Assembly (NCBI GenBank): GCA_023142625.1
Contig: JAGLJD010000105.1
Coordinates: 1-6,956 of the forward strand
Reading direction: 5' to 3'
From: Candidatus Parcubacteria bacterium
GTDB lineage: Bacteria; Patescibacteriota; Patescibacteriia; JAACEG01
Length of the DNA: 6,956 nt
The translations under genes and the position numbers were made by a program. The notes under the pieces were generated by a model. The model was not told where the DNA came from. It ran no database searches and saw nothing but the letters and a program-made list of their open reading frames with translations. Below are positions 1 to 5,160 of this stretch, piece after piece. The number at the start of each line of letters is the position of its first letter. The stretch's first letter is position 1.

Positions 1-649
1 AATCAAAACCGAATTCGTTGTTGGTTCCGTAAATAATATCCGCTTGATACGCTTCTTTCCTCGTTGTTTTGCCTAAAAAATCATCGATAATTTCTATGCC
101 AATGTCCCTTTTTTCATCTAATCCGTTTTTTGGATTCTGATAAATAAACGCTTCATCATGAACAATGCAAGAAATTGAAAGTCCAAGCAGGTCATATATC
201 TGCCCCATCCAGATAGCGTCTCTTCTTGAAAGATAATCATTAACCGTGATCACATGCACCCCCCTTCCGCTTAAAGCGTTAAGGTAAATAGGCAGCGTTG
301 CCGTGAGCGTTTTTCCTTCGCCAGTTCTCATTTCAGAAATTTCGCCGCGATGCAAAATTATGCCGCCCATTAACTGGCAGTCAAAATGCCGCTGATTTAA
401 AGTTCTTTTCGCGCCCTCTCTAACTAAAGCGAATGCTTGTGGCAGAATTTTTTCTATTACTTTTTCTTCTGCTTCTCTATTATTCGCCTGTTTTATCATT
501 TTTTGCCACTCTCTTGTCTTCTCTTTTAATCCGCTGTCTGTCAATTTTTCAAATTCAGATTCTAAATCGTTTATTTCTTGAACAATCGGCTTTAATTTAT
601 CTATTATTTTTTTATTCGGATCCCCGAAAATTTTGTTAAAAAATTTCAT
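1..649 (-). CDS. secA: SecA preprotein translocase ATPase, N-terminal part (3' end outside window)
   Basis: SecA is the motor ATPase that pushes unfolded preproteins through the SecYEG channel. The window holds its first 216 residues; the frame runs off the left edge. Read on the minus strand it starts [14 protein letters not shown], the usual SecA N-terminus. The Walker A motif MRTGEGKT is at residues 107-114 (Lys113, Thr114), preceded by the [10 protein letters not shown] segment and followed by [11 protein letters not shown] (about 130-140) and [10 protein letters not shown] at the edge, all family hallmarks of nucleotide-binding domain 1. A short extra segment around [13 protein letters not shown] sits where SecA proteins vary. 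The ATG at 649 is chosen because the protein begins there as in homologues. There is no clear Shine-Dalgarno sequence; a TATAAT-like box lies at 660-665 (minus) but has no good -35. The gene appears to be transcribed alone, with a palindromic repeat just upstream. Confidence 0.97.
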   Translation of the reverse strand, partial: MKFFNKIFGDPNKKIIDKLKPIVQEINDLESEFEKLTDSGLKEKTREWQKMIKQANNREAEEKVIEKILPQAFALVREGAKRTLNQRHFDCQLMGGIILHRGEISEMRTGEGKTLTATLPIYLNALSGRGVHVITVNDYLSRRDAIWMGQIYDLLGLSISCIVHDEAFIYQNPKNGLDEKRDIGIEIIDDFLGKTTRKEAYQADIIYGTNNEFGFD

Positions 650-717
650 AAAATATAAAATTATAATAATACTTTGATTTTTTTGCCTTTGCGAGCGGGC
701 TTTCTATTTCTATTCTT

Positions 718-858
718 GTCTTTGCGAGCGTAGTGCAACGGAGCGAAGCAATCTCATTACTAAGTGAACAAATCTATGATTATAAATTTTTTTGCGTAAT
801 TAATCAGATTGCTTCGTCGCACCTCTCTCGCTTCGCTCATTCGGCTCCTCGCAAAGAC
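718..858. repeat. Palindromic MITE/REP-like element
   Basis: This is an imperfect inverted repeat of about 141 bp. The outer arms are GTCTTTGCGAG (718-728) and CTCGCAAAGAC (848-858), exact reverse complements. Inner arms GAAGCAATCT (745-754) and AGATTGCTTC (806-815) also pair exactly. The core between them is AT-rich. The GTC(A/T)TTGCGAG...GAAGCAATCT pattern is a well-known dispersed palindromic repeat seen in many unrelated bacterial genomes, including CPR. It encodes no protein; short open frames across it on both strands are by-products of the palindrome. A truncated second copy of the outer arm (TTTGCGAGCGGG) lies at about 688-699. Confidence 0.8.
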
Positions 859-887
859 AATAATTTTCATCAAAAATTTGGATTGAG

Positions 888-920
888 GAGCGAGAGTTGG
901 GCTTTGGTTTTCTCTCGCTC
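888..920. terminator. Hairpin, possible terminator of the small membrane protein gene
   Basis: GAGCGAGAG (888-896) pairs perfectly with CTCTCGCTC (912-920) across a 15-nt loop. It lies just past the stop codon of the minus-strand gene ending at 929, where a terminator would be expected. The tract that follows on the minus strand is only weakly T-rich (CTCAATCCAAATTTTTG), so it may instead be a side branch of the adjacent palindromic repeat, whose arms share the GAGCGA theme. Confidence 0.4.
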
Positions 921-928
921 TTGAAACT

Positions 929-1177
929 TTAATTGCCCTTTTTAGTTTGATTTTGAAAAAAACTGAAAAAATCAACAACCCGGGCTATTATAAATAATGA
1001 AACAATAAAACTGATGCTTATCACGGATATTTTTTTTACATTCTCTGTAACCCACGCAACATCTTTGATAAATAATAAAACTAAAAATATCGCCAGAATT
1101 AATAATGTGGTACTACGACACCAATTAGGTCTTTGTGTTATTAAATTTTGAAAATATTTTTTCGAAAAATTTTTCAT
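929..1177 (-). CDS. Small two-helix membrane protein of unknown function
   Basis: The 82-residue product is not recognised. It has a basic N-terminus (MKNFSKKYFQ), two hydrophobic segments at about residues 24-39 (TLLILAIFLVLLFIK) and 50-68 (ISVISISFIVSLFIIARVV), and a short polar, basic tail (QNQTKKGN). This fits an inner-membrane hairpin protein with both ends inside by the positive-inside rule. Reality of the gene is supported by a textbook ribosome binding site, AAGGAGG at 1184-1190 (minus), six bases before the ATG, and by a good promoter further upstream. That Shine-Dalgarno is the strongest in the window. It lies just downstream of the DGR reverse transcriptase on the same strand but has its own promoter, so a link to the DGR is only positional. 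No catalytic motif is visible. Confidence 0.7.
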   Translation of the reverse strand: MKNFSKKYFQNLITQRPNWCRSTTLLILAIFLVLLFIKDVAWVTENVKKISVISISFIVSLFIIARVVDFFSFFQNQTKKGN

Positions 1178-1251
1178 TTTTTTCCTCCTTTTCGCCCAAT
1201 TTAAATTTTTGATATTAAATTGTAAAAAAATAAAATGTTTTAACTGATTGT

Positions 1252-1280
1252 ATCTTATCTATTCTAAACCGATTTGTAAA
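1252..1280 (-). promoter_or_regulatory. Sigma-70-type promoter for the small membrane protein gene
   Basis: On the minus strand TTTACA (1280-1275) is followed after exactly 17 bases by TAAGAT (1257-1252). Five of six bases match consensus in each box. The predicted start near 1245 would give a leader of about 68 nt ending in the AAGGAGG ribosome site. A perfect 12-bp palindrome, GAATTATAATTC (1282-1293), lies directly upstream of the -35 box and could be an operator or chance. Confidence 0.6.
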
Positions 1281-1331
1281 GGAATTATAATTCTATATCG
1301 CGAAAGAATGACTTGAAATTTTAAGCCAAAA

Positions 1332-2393
1332 CTAAAAATCTTTAATAAACTTATCAAGTTCTCGTTTTAATTTATAGCTATTACAGCGCATAAATATTCC
1401 GTAATACGACTGAAGCGATTGATTAAAAGAATTTTTAGATATCAAATTTTGATCCAATTTTTCTTTATTATCTTTAATTTTTTTAAACACCCTCTTTTTG
1501 GTTTTTGTCCGAAGTGTTATATAATGAGGTAAAATAACATATCCGAGAAAATCAACACCCTGTCCGAATTTTCTAATTTCTGTTTTTTGAGGATGTAATT
1601 TTAAATTAAGTTTTGTATTTAAAAATTCCTCTATTAAGTTAACAATATTATTAAGATATTCCGGGTTTGAATTAATAATCACAAAATCGTCAGCATATCT
1701 AAAATAATATTTTATTCTTAATTGCTTTTTAATGAACCAGTCGAATTTATCCAAAAATATATTAGCAAAAATTTGTGAGGTTAAATTACCTATTGGTAAA
1801 CCTCTTTTTTCTAAAAAATTTTTCTTTAACTCTCTCTGCGGAAAGTTTTCCGCAATTATGAAAAAACTTGATATAATTTGCCATACTAGCCACAAAAATT
1901 TATGGTCGTTAATCTTATTTTTTATTATTTCAAAAAGTTTTTGGTGAGATACGCTATGAAAAAATTTTTTAATATCGCATTTCAATACATAAACCTGCTT
2001 TGTGTAGTTATTGCTAACTTTCCGTAATGTACGGGATAAATTCCTAACAGCCAAATGAGTACCCTTATTATTTCTGGACGAATACGAATGATATATAAAA
2101 GTTGGATTAAAAATTCTATATAATTCCTTAAAAACAATGTGATGAACTATTCTGTCTTTAACTTCGGCTTTATGGATTATTCTATGCTTTGGATCATAGA
2201 TATGGAATTTTACATAAGGGCAGTGCTGATAAGTTTGATTAACTAATTCGTTATGAAGCTCAAAAATATTATCTTCCAAATAACGCTCAAATTCCATCAT
2301 GTCATATTTTTTTGATTTGCCTTTTTTGAATTCATTCCAGCAAATTAAAATATTTTCCAAACTAATTAATTTATCATAAATATTATGGATCAT
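1332..2393 (-). CDS. DGR reverse transcriptase (error-prone, retron/group II-like RT family)
   Basis: This 353-aa RT copies the template-repeat RNA into cDNA with errors at adenines, the step that diversifies the target gene. The fingers/palm core is complete: VLKCDIKKFF with first catalytic Asp140, the DGR-type motif 4 LPIGNLTSQ (199-207) in place of the usual QG motif, the catalytic YADD box (233-236) in YYFRYADDFVII, then KTEIRKFGQG (270-279) and DFLGY (281-285). The length matches stand-alone DGR RTs, and there is no maturase, endonuclease or intron RNA as in group II introns. The N-terminal segment NIYDKLISLENILICWNEFKKGK is typical of the family and supports the ATG at 2393. An oddity is HSVSH at 146-150, where relatives usually have DSIDH. 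The gene is visibly AT-rich. The start overlaps the divergent avd start by 9 bp, so its promoter must lie inside avd; a TATAAT at 2428-2423 is a candidate. No strong Shine-Dalgarno is seen. Confidence 0.95.
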   Translation of the reverse strand: MIHNIYDKLISLENILICWNEFKKGKSKKYDMMEFERYLEDNIFELHNELVNQTYQHCPYVKFHIYDPKHRIIHKAEVKDRIVHHIVFKELYRIFNPTFIYHSYSSRNNKGTHLAVRNLSRTLRKVSNNYTKQVYVLKCDIKKFFHSVSHQKLFEIIKNKINDHKFLWLVWQIISSFFIIAENFPQRELKKNFLEKRGLPIGNLTSQIFANIFLDKFDWFIKKQLRIKYYFRYADDFVIINSNPEYLNNIVNLIEEFLNTKLNLKLHPQKTEIRKFGQGVDFLGYVILPHYITLRTKTKKRVFKKIKDNKEKLDQNLISKNSFNQSLQSYYGIFMRCNSYKLKRELDKFIKDF

Positions 2394-2735
2394 AAAAATA
2401 CAGATATTCCAATAATTAAAAAATTATATGAACTGTATAAACTTTTTTATAAATACTCTGCTTTATTTCCTAAAAAAGATAAACATACTTTAGGGGCTAA
2501 GTGCGAAATGTATATTATTGTTACGCTTGAACTATTGTTGGAGACCAGTTGCGCTTACAGAGATGAAAAGTTGGCTTTAATTAAGAAAGCTAATGCTAAA
2601 TTTGATACCCTAAAACTGTTTATTAGACTGCTAAAAGACTTGAATATTATTGATAGTAAAAAATATCTCGAATTACAAAAGCAGATTCAAGAAATTGGCA
2701 GAATGTTAGGCGGCTGGCAACGCTCGCTTAACTAA
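2385..2735 (+). CDS. avd: Avd accessory protein of the DGR (four-helix bundle)
   Basis: Avd is the small helical partner of DGR reverse transcriptases; in Bordetella phage BPP-1 it forms a pentamer that binds RT and nucleic acid and is needed for retrohoming. This 116-residue protein has the family pattern: IPIIKKLYELYKLFYKYSALFPKKDKHTLG (8-37), a long helix through LLLETSCAYRD (50-60), helix KKANAKFDTLKLFIRLLKDL (67-86), and the typical end QIQEIGRMLGGWQRSL (100-115). All predicted structure is helical and basic. The start at 2385 is favoured because only seven residues precede the conserved IPIIKKLYELYK block. It lies on the plus strand, opposite to RT, TR and target, whereas in most DGRs known to me avd is co-oriented. 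Its ATG is embedded in the RT's first codons. A hairpin follows the stop by 25 bp. The bAvd/23S rRNA intervening-sequence four-helix family is the same fold, but the DGR context settles the call. Confidence 0.9.
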   Translation: MDHKNTDIPIIKKLYELYKLFYKYSALFPKKDKHTLGAKCEMYIIVTLELLLETSCAYRDEKLALIKKANAKFDTLKLFIRLLKDLNIIDSKKYLELQKQIQEIGRMLGGWQRSLN

Positions 2736-2759
2736 ATTACCTCAAAGATAATAACGAAT

Positions 2760-2790
2760 AAAGACCTCTATAATGAGGCCTTTATTACAT
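2760..2790. terminator. Hairpin terminator between avd and TR, probably bidirectional
   Basis: AAAGACCTC (2760-2768) and GAGGCCTTT (2775-2783) form a nine-position stem with one A-C mismatch and a six-base TATAAT loop. On the plus strand it is followed by ATTACATTT, and on the minus strand by ATTCGTTATTATC. It sits 25 bp after the avd stop and 17 bp beyond the end of the template repeat, so it can end both converging transcripts. The T-tracts are imperfect, so efficiency is uncertain. Confidence 0.55.
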
Positions 2791-2799
2791 TTAGACACA

Positions 2800-2926
2800 A
2801 CCCGAGAAACAAGAGACCGCTAGAATAGTTGTCGTTGGCATTGGCCAAGTTGTCCGTGTTGTCGAAGTTGAGCTTGTCGTCGTTAGCCTTGAAGTTAAGC
2901 GAATAGTCGGCGGACTGCCAGAAAAT
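2800..2926 (-). repeat. DGR template repeat (TR)
   Basis: TR is the unchanging master copy for target diversification. It aligns gaplessly with VR at an offset of 495 bp. Of 127 positions 19 differ, every one at a TR adenine on the minus strand (T on plus): 2821, 2829, 2830, 2836, 2841, 2842, 2851, 2853, 2859, 2860, 2862, 2868, 2875, 2883, 2890, 2895, 2896, 2916 and 2926. By my count 32 adenines are present. The 3' end (2800-2820) has no adenine and is identical to VR, forming the IMH*-like anchor. Its in-frame translation carries eight AAY Asn codons, which can mutate at A to many residues but never to a stop. The 60-aa open frame through it (2768-2950) exists because TR mirrors coding sequence; it is not called a gene. 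Confidence 0.95.
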
Positions 2927-3160
2927 TCGTCTTTTTCCATCTTTAACCACTGGGAAAATAGCTTGAAAAGTAATATTCCCCCTGTATTTTATTTGGCTCT
3001 TAAAAGTTGAACGCCAGAAAAAGACAAGTAGTGCCTAAATTTTCACATACTCTTTTGCAATCCAAAGTGAACCGCAAAATTCTGATGCGTTGGTAGAAAT
3101 TTAGGGTTTCGGCGAACCGCTACCCCTTGAGACCGGTTGCATTAGCCTACTCCCAAATTT

Positions 3161-3169
3161 ATTTTATCA
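3161..3169 (-). promoter_or_regulatory. Extended -10 promoter for the TR RNA
   Basis: The minus strand reads TGATAAAAT (3169-3161), a TGn-TAAAAT extended -10 box, with a predicted start near 3154 in GGGAG. No convincing -35 is present because the target terminator occupies that position. The 13-nt string TGATAAAATAAAT, including this box, is repeated exactly at the -10 of the target promoter (4383-4371), which strengthens the call. Confidence 0.5.
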
Positions 3170-3175
3170 TATTTT

Positions 3176-3212
3176 AAAAAGAAAAACGAGGCGCAACATT
3201 GTCACGCCTCGT
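3176..3212 (-). terminator. Rho-independent terminator of the DGR target gene
   Basis: On the minus strand ACGAGGCG (3212-3205) pairs with CGCCTCGT (3193-3186) over an 11-nt loop and runs into TTTTTCTTTTT (3186-3176). This is a strong intrinsic terminator about 80 nt after the target stop. It isolates the target mRNA from the TR RNA. Hairpins downstream of VR also aid retrohoming in BPP-1, so a second role is possible but unproven. Confidence 0.85.
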
Positions 3213-3228
3213 GATTTTAAAAATTCGA

Positions 3229-3276
3229 CCAAAAACCAAGAACCAAAATTTTTGATCCAAAAACCAAGGAACAAAA
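3229..3276. repeat. Short imperfect direct repeat between VR and terminator
   Basis: Two 20-bp copies, 3229-3248 and 3257-3276, share CCAAAAACCAAG followed by A/G-A-C/A-CAAAA, differing at two positions and spaced 28 bp apart. They lie in the target gene's 3' untranslated region, between the VR/stop codon and the terminator. Nothing similar is seen next to TR. Simple-sequence expansion is the plain explanation. Confidence 0.5.
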
Positions 3277-3292
3277 AGACCAAATCCCTGCA

Positions 3293-4288
3293 CTACCCGA
3301 GAAACAAGAGACCGCCAGAATAGAAGTCGTAGGCAACGGCCAAGTAGCCCGTGCGGCCGAAGCTGAGCTCGTCGTCGCTAGCCTCGAAGAGAAGCGAATA
3401 GTCGGCGGACCGCCAGAAAAGAGCGGCCATATCCAGTCCGGGCGTGTTGTAGTCACGCGCCAGAATGTCAGGATAAGCAATCATTGCAAAAATATATTCA
3501 ATACCGCTAAGTGAAACAAAGTTGGGAAACAATGAAATAATTTTCCTGTCAGCGTGAATTGAATATCCCTGCAAAGAATCAGGGAGAAATATGCCTGATT
3601 GCGGCGCTTTGGAAGCAGCTTCAAGTAATTTGCCATGTCTTGTGCCGGAAACGATTGAAACCTCGCCTGCCAAAGTTCCTTGTCTGTGATTATAGAAAGT
3701 ACGATCGGGAAACTCATTCTTATAAGCCCGTCCCACTCCTTCAAGCAAATCTTCTATAACTTTTCCCAGTTTTGTTAAGTCAGACAATTCCGGAATATGC
3801 GGTATCGGAAGAGGAAGATAGCAGCGATTAAACGCGTTTTCTCCGATTCGCGGATACTGCAATGATTTCTCCTTGACGGATTCGCATTTATCCTGAAACT
3901 CGGATAAAGACGGATATTTATATCCATGGAGATAATCTGTTAAACGTTTCAGTGTGTCTTGATGATCAACAACATGCTGATCAAGATAAAACTTCCTATT
4001 TTCATCAGTTACCGGCAACTTAAATCCGCGAGGCGGAATAACGCGACTAGTGTTATCGAACAAAGATTTAATAATCTCGATAATTTCGATTGACGCTTCG
4101 CCGGCAAGCAACTTTTCCTGATCCATGGGATCAACCATATTGAGAATCGCCTCAACTTGCCCAAGCAACTTGTCGCCGTATTTAACACCGATTTCCGGCA
4201 ACTGATTACTTAGTCGTACAAAAGCATCAATACCAATGCCTTTCTCTACTCTTGCTACTTGCTCCAAAGTTAATTTGTGATGATCCAT
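3293..4288 (-). CDS. DGR target protein with diversified, probably C-type-lectin-like C-terminus
   Basis: This 331-residue protein is the DGR's variable product. DGR targets usually end in a C-type-lectin-like fold that displays the variable residues as a binding surface. The context here (FWRSADYS at 291-298, GLLFLG at 326-331, with variable positions between) is consistent with that, though the fold cannot be proven by eye. Residues 1-240 match nothing I recognise. They are mixed helical, for example LTLEQVARVEKGIGIDAF (6-23), with a proline-rich stretch LPLPIPHIPEL (158-168). There is no signal peptide and no membrane segment, so it is predicted to be cytoplasmic or exported by an unknown route. 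The ATG at 4288 has AAAGGGGGGG upstream (4300-4291) and a strong promoter. A sampled stretch (3781-3840) is 45% GC against 23% for part of the RT (1681-1740), so it may have a different origin or be held higher in GC by selection. Confidence 0.93.
   Translation of the reverse strand: MDHHKLTLEQVARVEKGIGIDAFVRLSNQLPEIGVKYGDKLLGQVEAILNMVDPMDQEKLLAGEASIEIIEIIKSLFDNTSRVIPPRGFKLPVTDENRKFYLDQHVVDHQDTLKRLTDYLHGYKYPSLSEFQDKCESVKEKSLQYPRIGENAFNRCYLPLPIPHIPELSDLTKLGKVIEDLLEGVGRAYKNEFPDRTFYNHRQGTLAGEVSIVSGTRHGKLLEAASKAPQSGIFLPDSLQGYSIHADRKIISLFPNFVSLSGIEYIFAMIAYPDILARDYNTPGLDMAALFWRSADYSLLFEASDDELSFGRTGYLAVAYDFYSGGLLFLG
3295..3421 (-). repeat. DGR variable repeat (VR) at the 3' end of the target gene
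   Basis: VR is the recipient of mutagenised cDNA. It covers target codons 290-331 and ends inside the TAG stop. Relative to TR it changes 15 residues: L290, R293, L300, E302, S304, E307, S309, G311, R312, G314, Y315, V318, Y320, F322 and G325. All eight TR Asn codons are altered (to L, S, S, R, Y, V, Y, F). Framework residues such as FW (291-292), SADYS (294-298), DD (305-306) and the end GLLFLG are kept. The adenine-free 3' end, identical to TR, is the IMH. The first base past the A-only zone that differs is 3294 (A on minus versus T in TR). Confidence 0.95.
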
Positions 4289-4374
4289 TTCCCCCCCTTT
4301 CAGGCCAAAAGCCCGAAATTTAAATTTTTCCTCTGCCAGAGGACTGGGATTCTTCCATTTAGAAAGAATGATTT

Positions 4375-4403
4375 ATTTTATCACGATAATATATAAAAGT
4401 CAA
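4375..4403 (-). promoter_or_regulatory. Sigma-70-type promoter of the DGR target gene
   Basis: On the minus strand TTGACT (4403-4398), a 17-base spacer, then TAAAAT (4380-4375). The -10 is also of extended type, TGATAAAAT. Transcription would start near 4368 and give an ~80-nt leader holding two small hairpins: CCTCT-GGC-AGAGG and GGC-TTTTG-GCC. The -35 box lies inside the T-tail of the rplY terminator. Confidence 0.75.
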
Positions 4404-4439
4404 GAAACCCCGCCCTAATTTTTTAAACTTGGGCGGGGT
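4404..4439 (-). terminator. Rho-independent terminator of rplY
   Basis: ACCCCGCCC (4407-4415) and GGGCGGGGT (4431-4439) pair perfectly over nine bases with a 15-nt loop. On the minus strand the stem is followed by TTTCTTGACTTTT. It lies 16 bp after the rplY stop codon. It is symmetrical enough to block plus-strand transcription as well. Confidence 0.85.
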
Positions 4440-4454
4440 AATTCTATTTTTAAA

Positions 4455-5144
4455 TTATTTCTTTTCTTTCTTTGCGTCTTTTTCATCCTTTTGATCTTTT
4501 CCGCCTTCTTTCTTGTCGCCCTCTTTTTCTTCTCCTTCTTTCTCTTCTTTTGGCTGTTCGGTTTCTTCCTTCTTGACTTCCTCTTCAATTTTCGGCTGCG
4601 ACACATTAGCAACTACTAATTCATTGTCTGTTGTTATTTTAATATTTTCAGGAATAGACAGATCCTTTATATGAATAATATCGCTAAAACTTTTTAATAC
4701 GCTTAAATCCACCTCTATTTTGCTAATAAGATGGCGAGGCAGACACTCAATCTCAACGCTTTTTAAAACAGTGGATAATATGCCGCCCAGTTCTTTTACC
4801 GCTTTTGACTCGTTAATAAATTTTAATTCAACCGTTGCGGTTAATTTTTGCCCGTATTTAATTTTATAAAAATCAATATGGTCAACTTTGTCGCTCACGG
4901 GATTATACGACACGGAATGGATTAAAATCGGCAGTTCATCTTTTTCTTCTCCTATTTTAAGATTAACTAAAGCGCTTCCGCCCGCTTTTTTATACACCTT
5001 TTCAAATTCTTGATAATCAACAGTTAAAATAGTCGGCTCTATTTCAGACCCATATATAATAGCCGGAATCTTGCCGTCTTTTCTTAATTGCTGGACTTTT
5101 TTTCCGATCACCTCTCTTTTTTCAGCTTTTAAAAATAAATCCAT
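4455..5144 (-). CDS. rplY: Ribosomal protein bL25, long CTC/TL5 form
   Basis: bL25 binds 5S rRNA in the large subunit at the central protuberance. The 229-residue product is the two-domain CTC form. The N-terminal 5S-binding domain includes RKDGKIPAIIYG (21-32) and DKVDHIDFYKI (85-95), and the C-terminal beta domain includes VEIECLPRHLISKIEVDLS (130-148) and the SIPENIKI region (163-170). From about residue 185 a low-complexity tail of Lys and Glu follows to the end (about 45 residues, e.g. KEGEEKEGDKKEGG), probably disordered; such tails are common in long bL25. The ATG at 5144 matches the family N-terminus (MDLFLKAEKRE). There is no Shine-Dalgarno; TATAAT at 5166-5161 would give an almost leaderless mRNA. 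A strong terminator follows, so the gene is probably monocistronic. Confidence 0.95.
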   Translation of the reverse strand: MDLFLKAEKREVIGKKVQQLRKDGKIPAIIYGSEIEPTILTVDYQEFEKVYKKAGGSALVNLKIGEEKDELPILIHSVSYNPVSDKVDHIDFYKIKYGQKLTATVELKFINESKAVKELGGILSTVLKSVEIECLPRHLISKIEVDLSVLKSFSDIIHIKDLSIPENIKITTDNELVVANVSQPKIEEEVKKEETEQPKEEKEGEEKEGDKKEGGKDQKDEKDAKKEKK

Positions 5145-5160
5145 AATTTTTTACTTAATA

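Larger units (their letters stand above)
2758..3154 (-). ncRNA. Probable DGR template RNA (leader plus TR)
   Basis: The stretch between the target terminator and avd has no credible gene. On the minus strand it starts after an extended -10 box (TGATAAAAT, 3169-3161) and ends at the 2760-2783 hairpin, giving an RNA of about 400 nt: a leader of roughly 228 nt, then TR. The leader shows pairing potential: CGG-UUCG-CCG (3119-3110) flanked by GGGU/ACCC (3125-3122 with 3107-3104); an exact 9-bp helix between 3097-3105 and 3034-3042; and inside it TTTTGC/GCAAAA (3053-3058 with 3074-3079). Some helices are mutually exclusive, so the fold is not settled. In BPP-1 the RNA flanking TR is required by the RT-Avd complex; I infer the same role here. 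RNA ends are inferred from motifs only. Confidence 0.6.

Noticed and set aside
433..639. 68-aa hydrophobic plus-strand open frame
   Set aside because: It is antisense to secA; the hydrophobicity reflects the complement of Lys/Glu-rich codons.
733..978. Short open frames on both strands at 733-924 and 760-978
   Set aside because: They run through the palindromic repeat, have no ribosome sites and resemble no protein.
1332..2393. Group II intron or retron RT
   Set aside because: No maturase or endonuclease domain, no intron RNA motifs and no msr/msd; motif LPIGNLTSQ plus Avd and TR/VR make it a DGR RT.
2768..2950. 60-aa minus-strand open frame across TR
   Set aside because: It mirrors the target's C-terminus because TR is a copy of coding sequence. 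It has no upstream ribosome site and would be the non-coding template RNA.
3217..3480. 87-aa open frame overlapping VR in another frame
   Set aside because: It lies inside the target gene and its 3' region, and its translation has no family resemblance; it is a frame shadow.
4415..4612. 65-aa Lys/Arg-rich minus-strand frame
   Set aside because: It is a frame shadow of the low-complexity tail of bL25.
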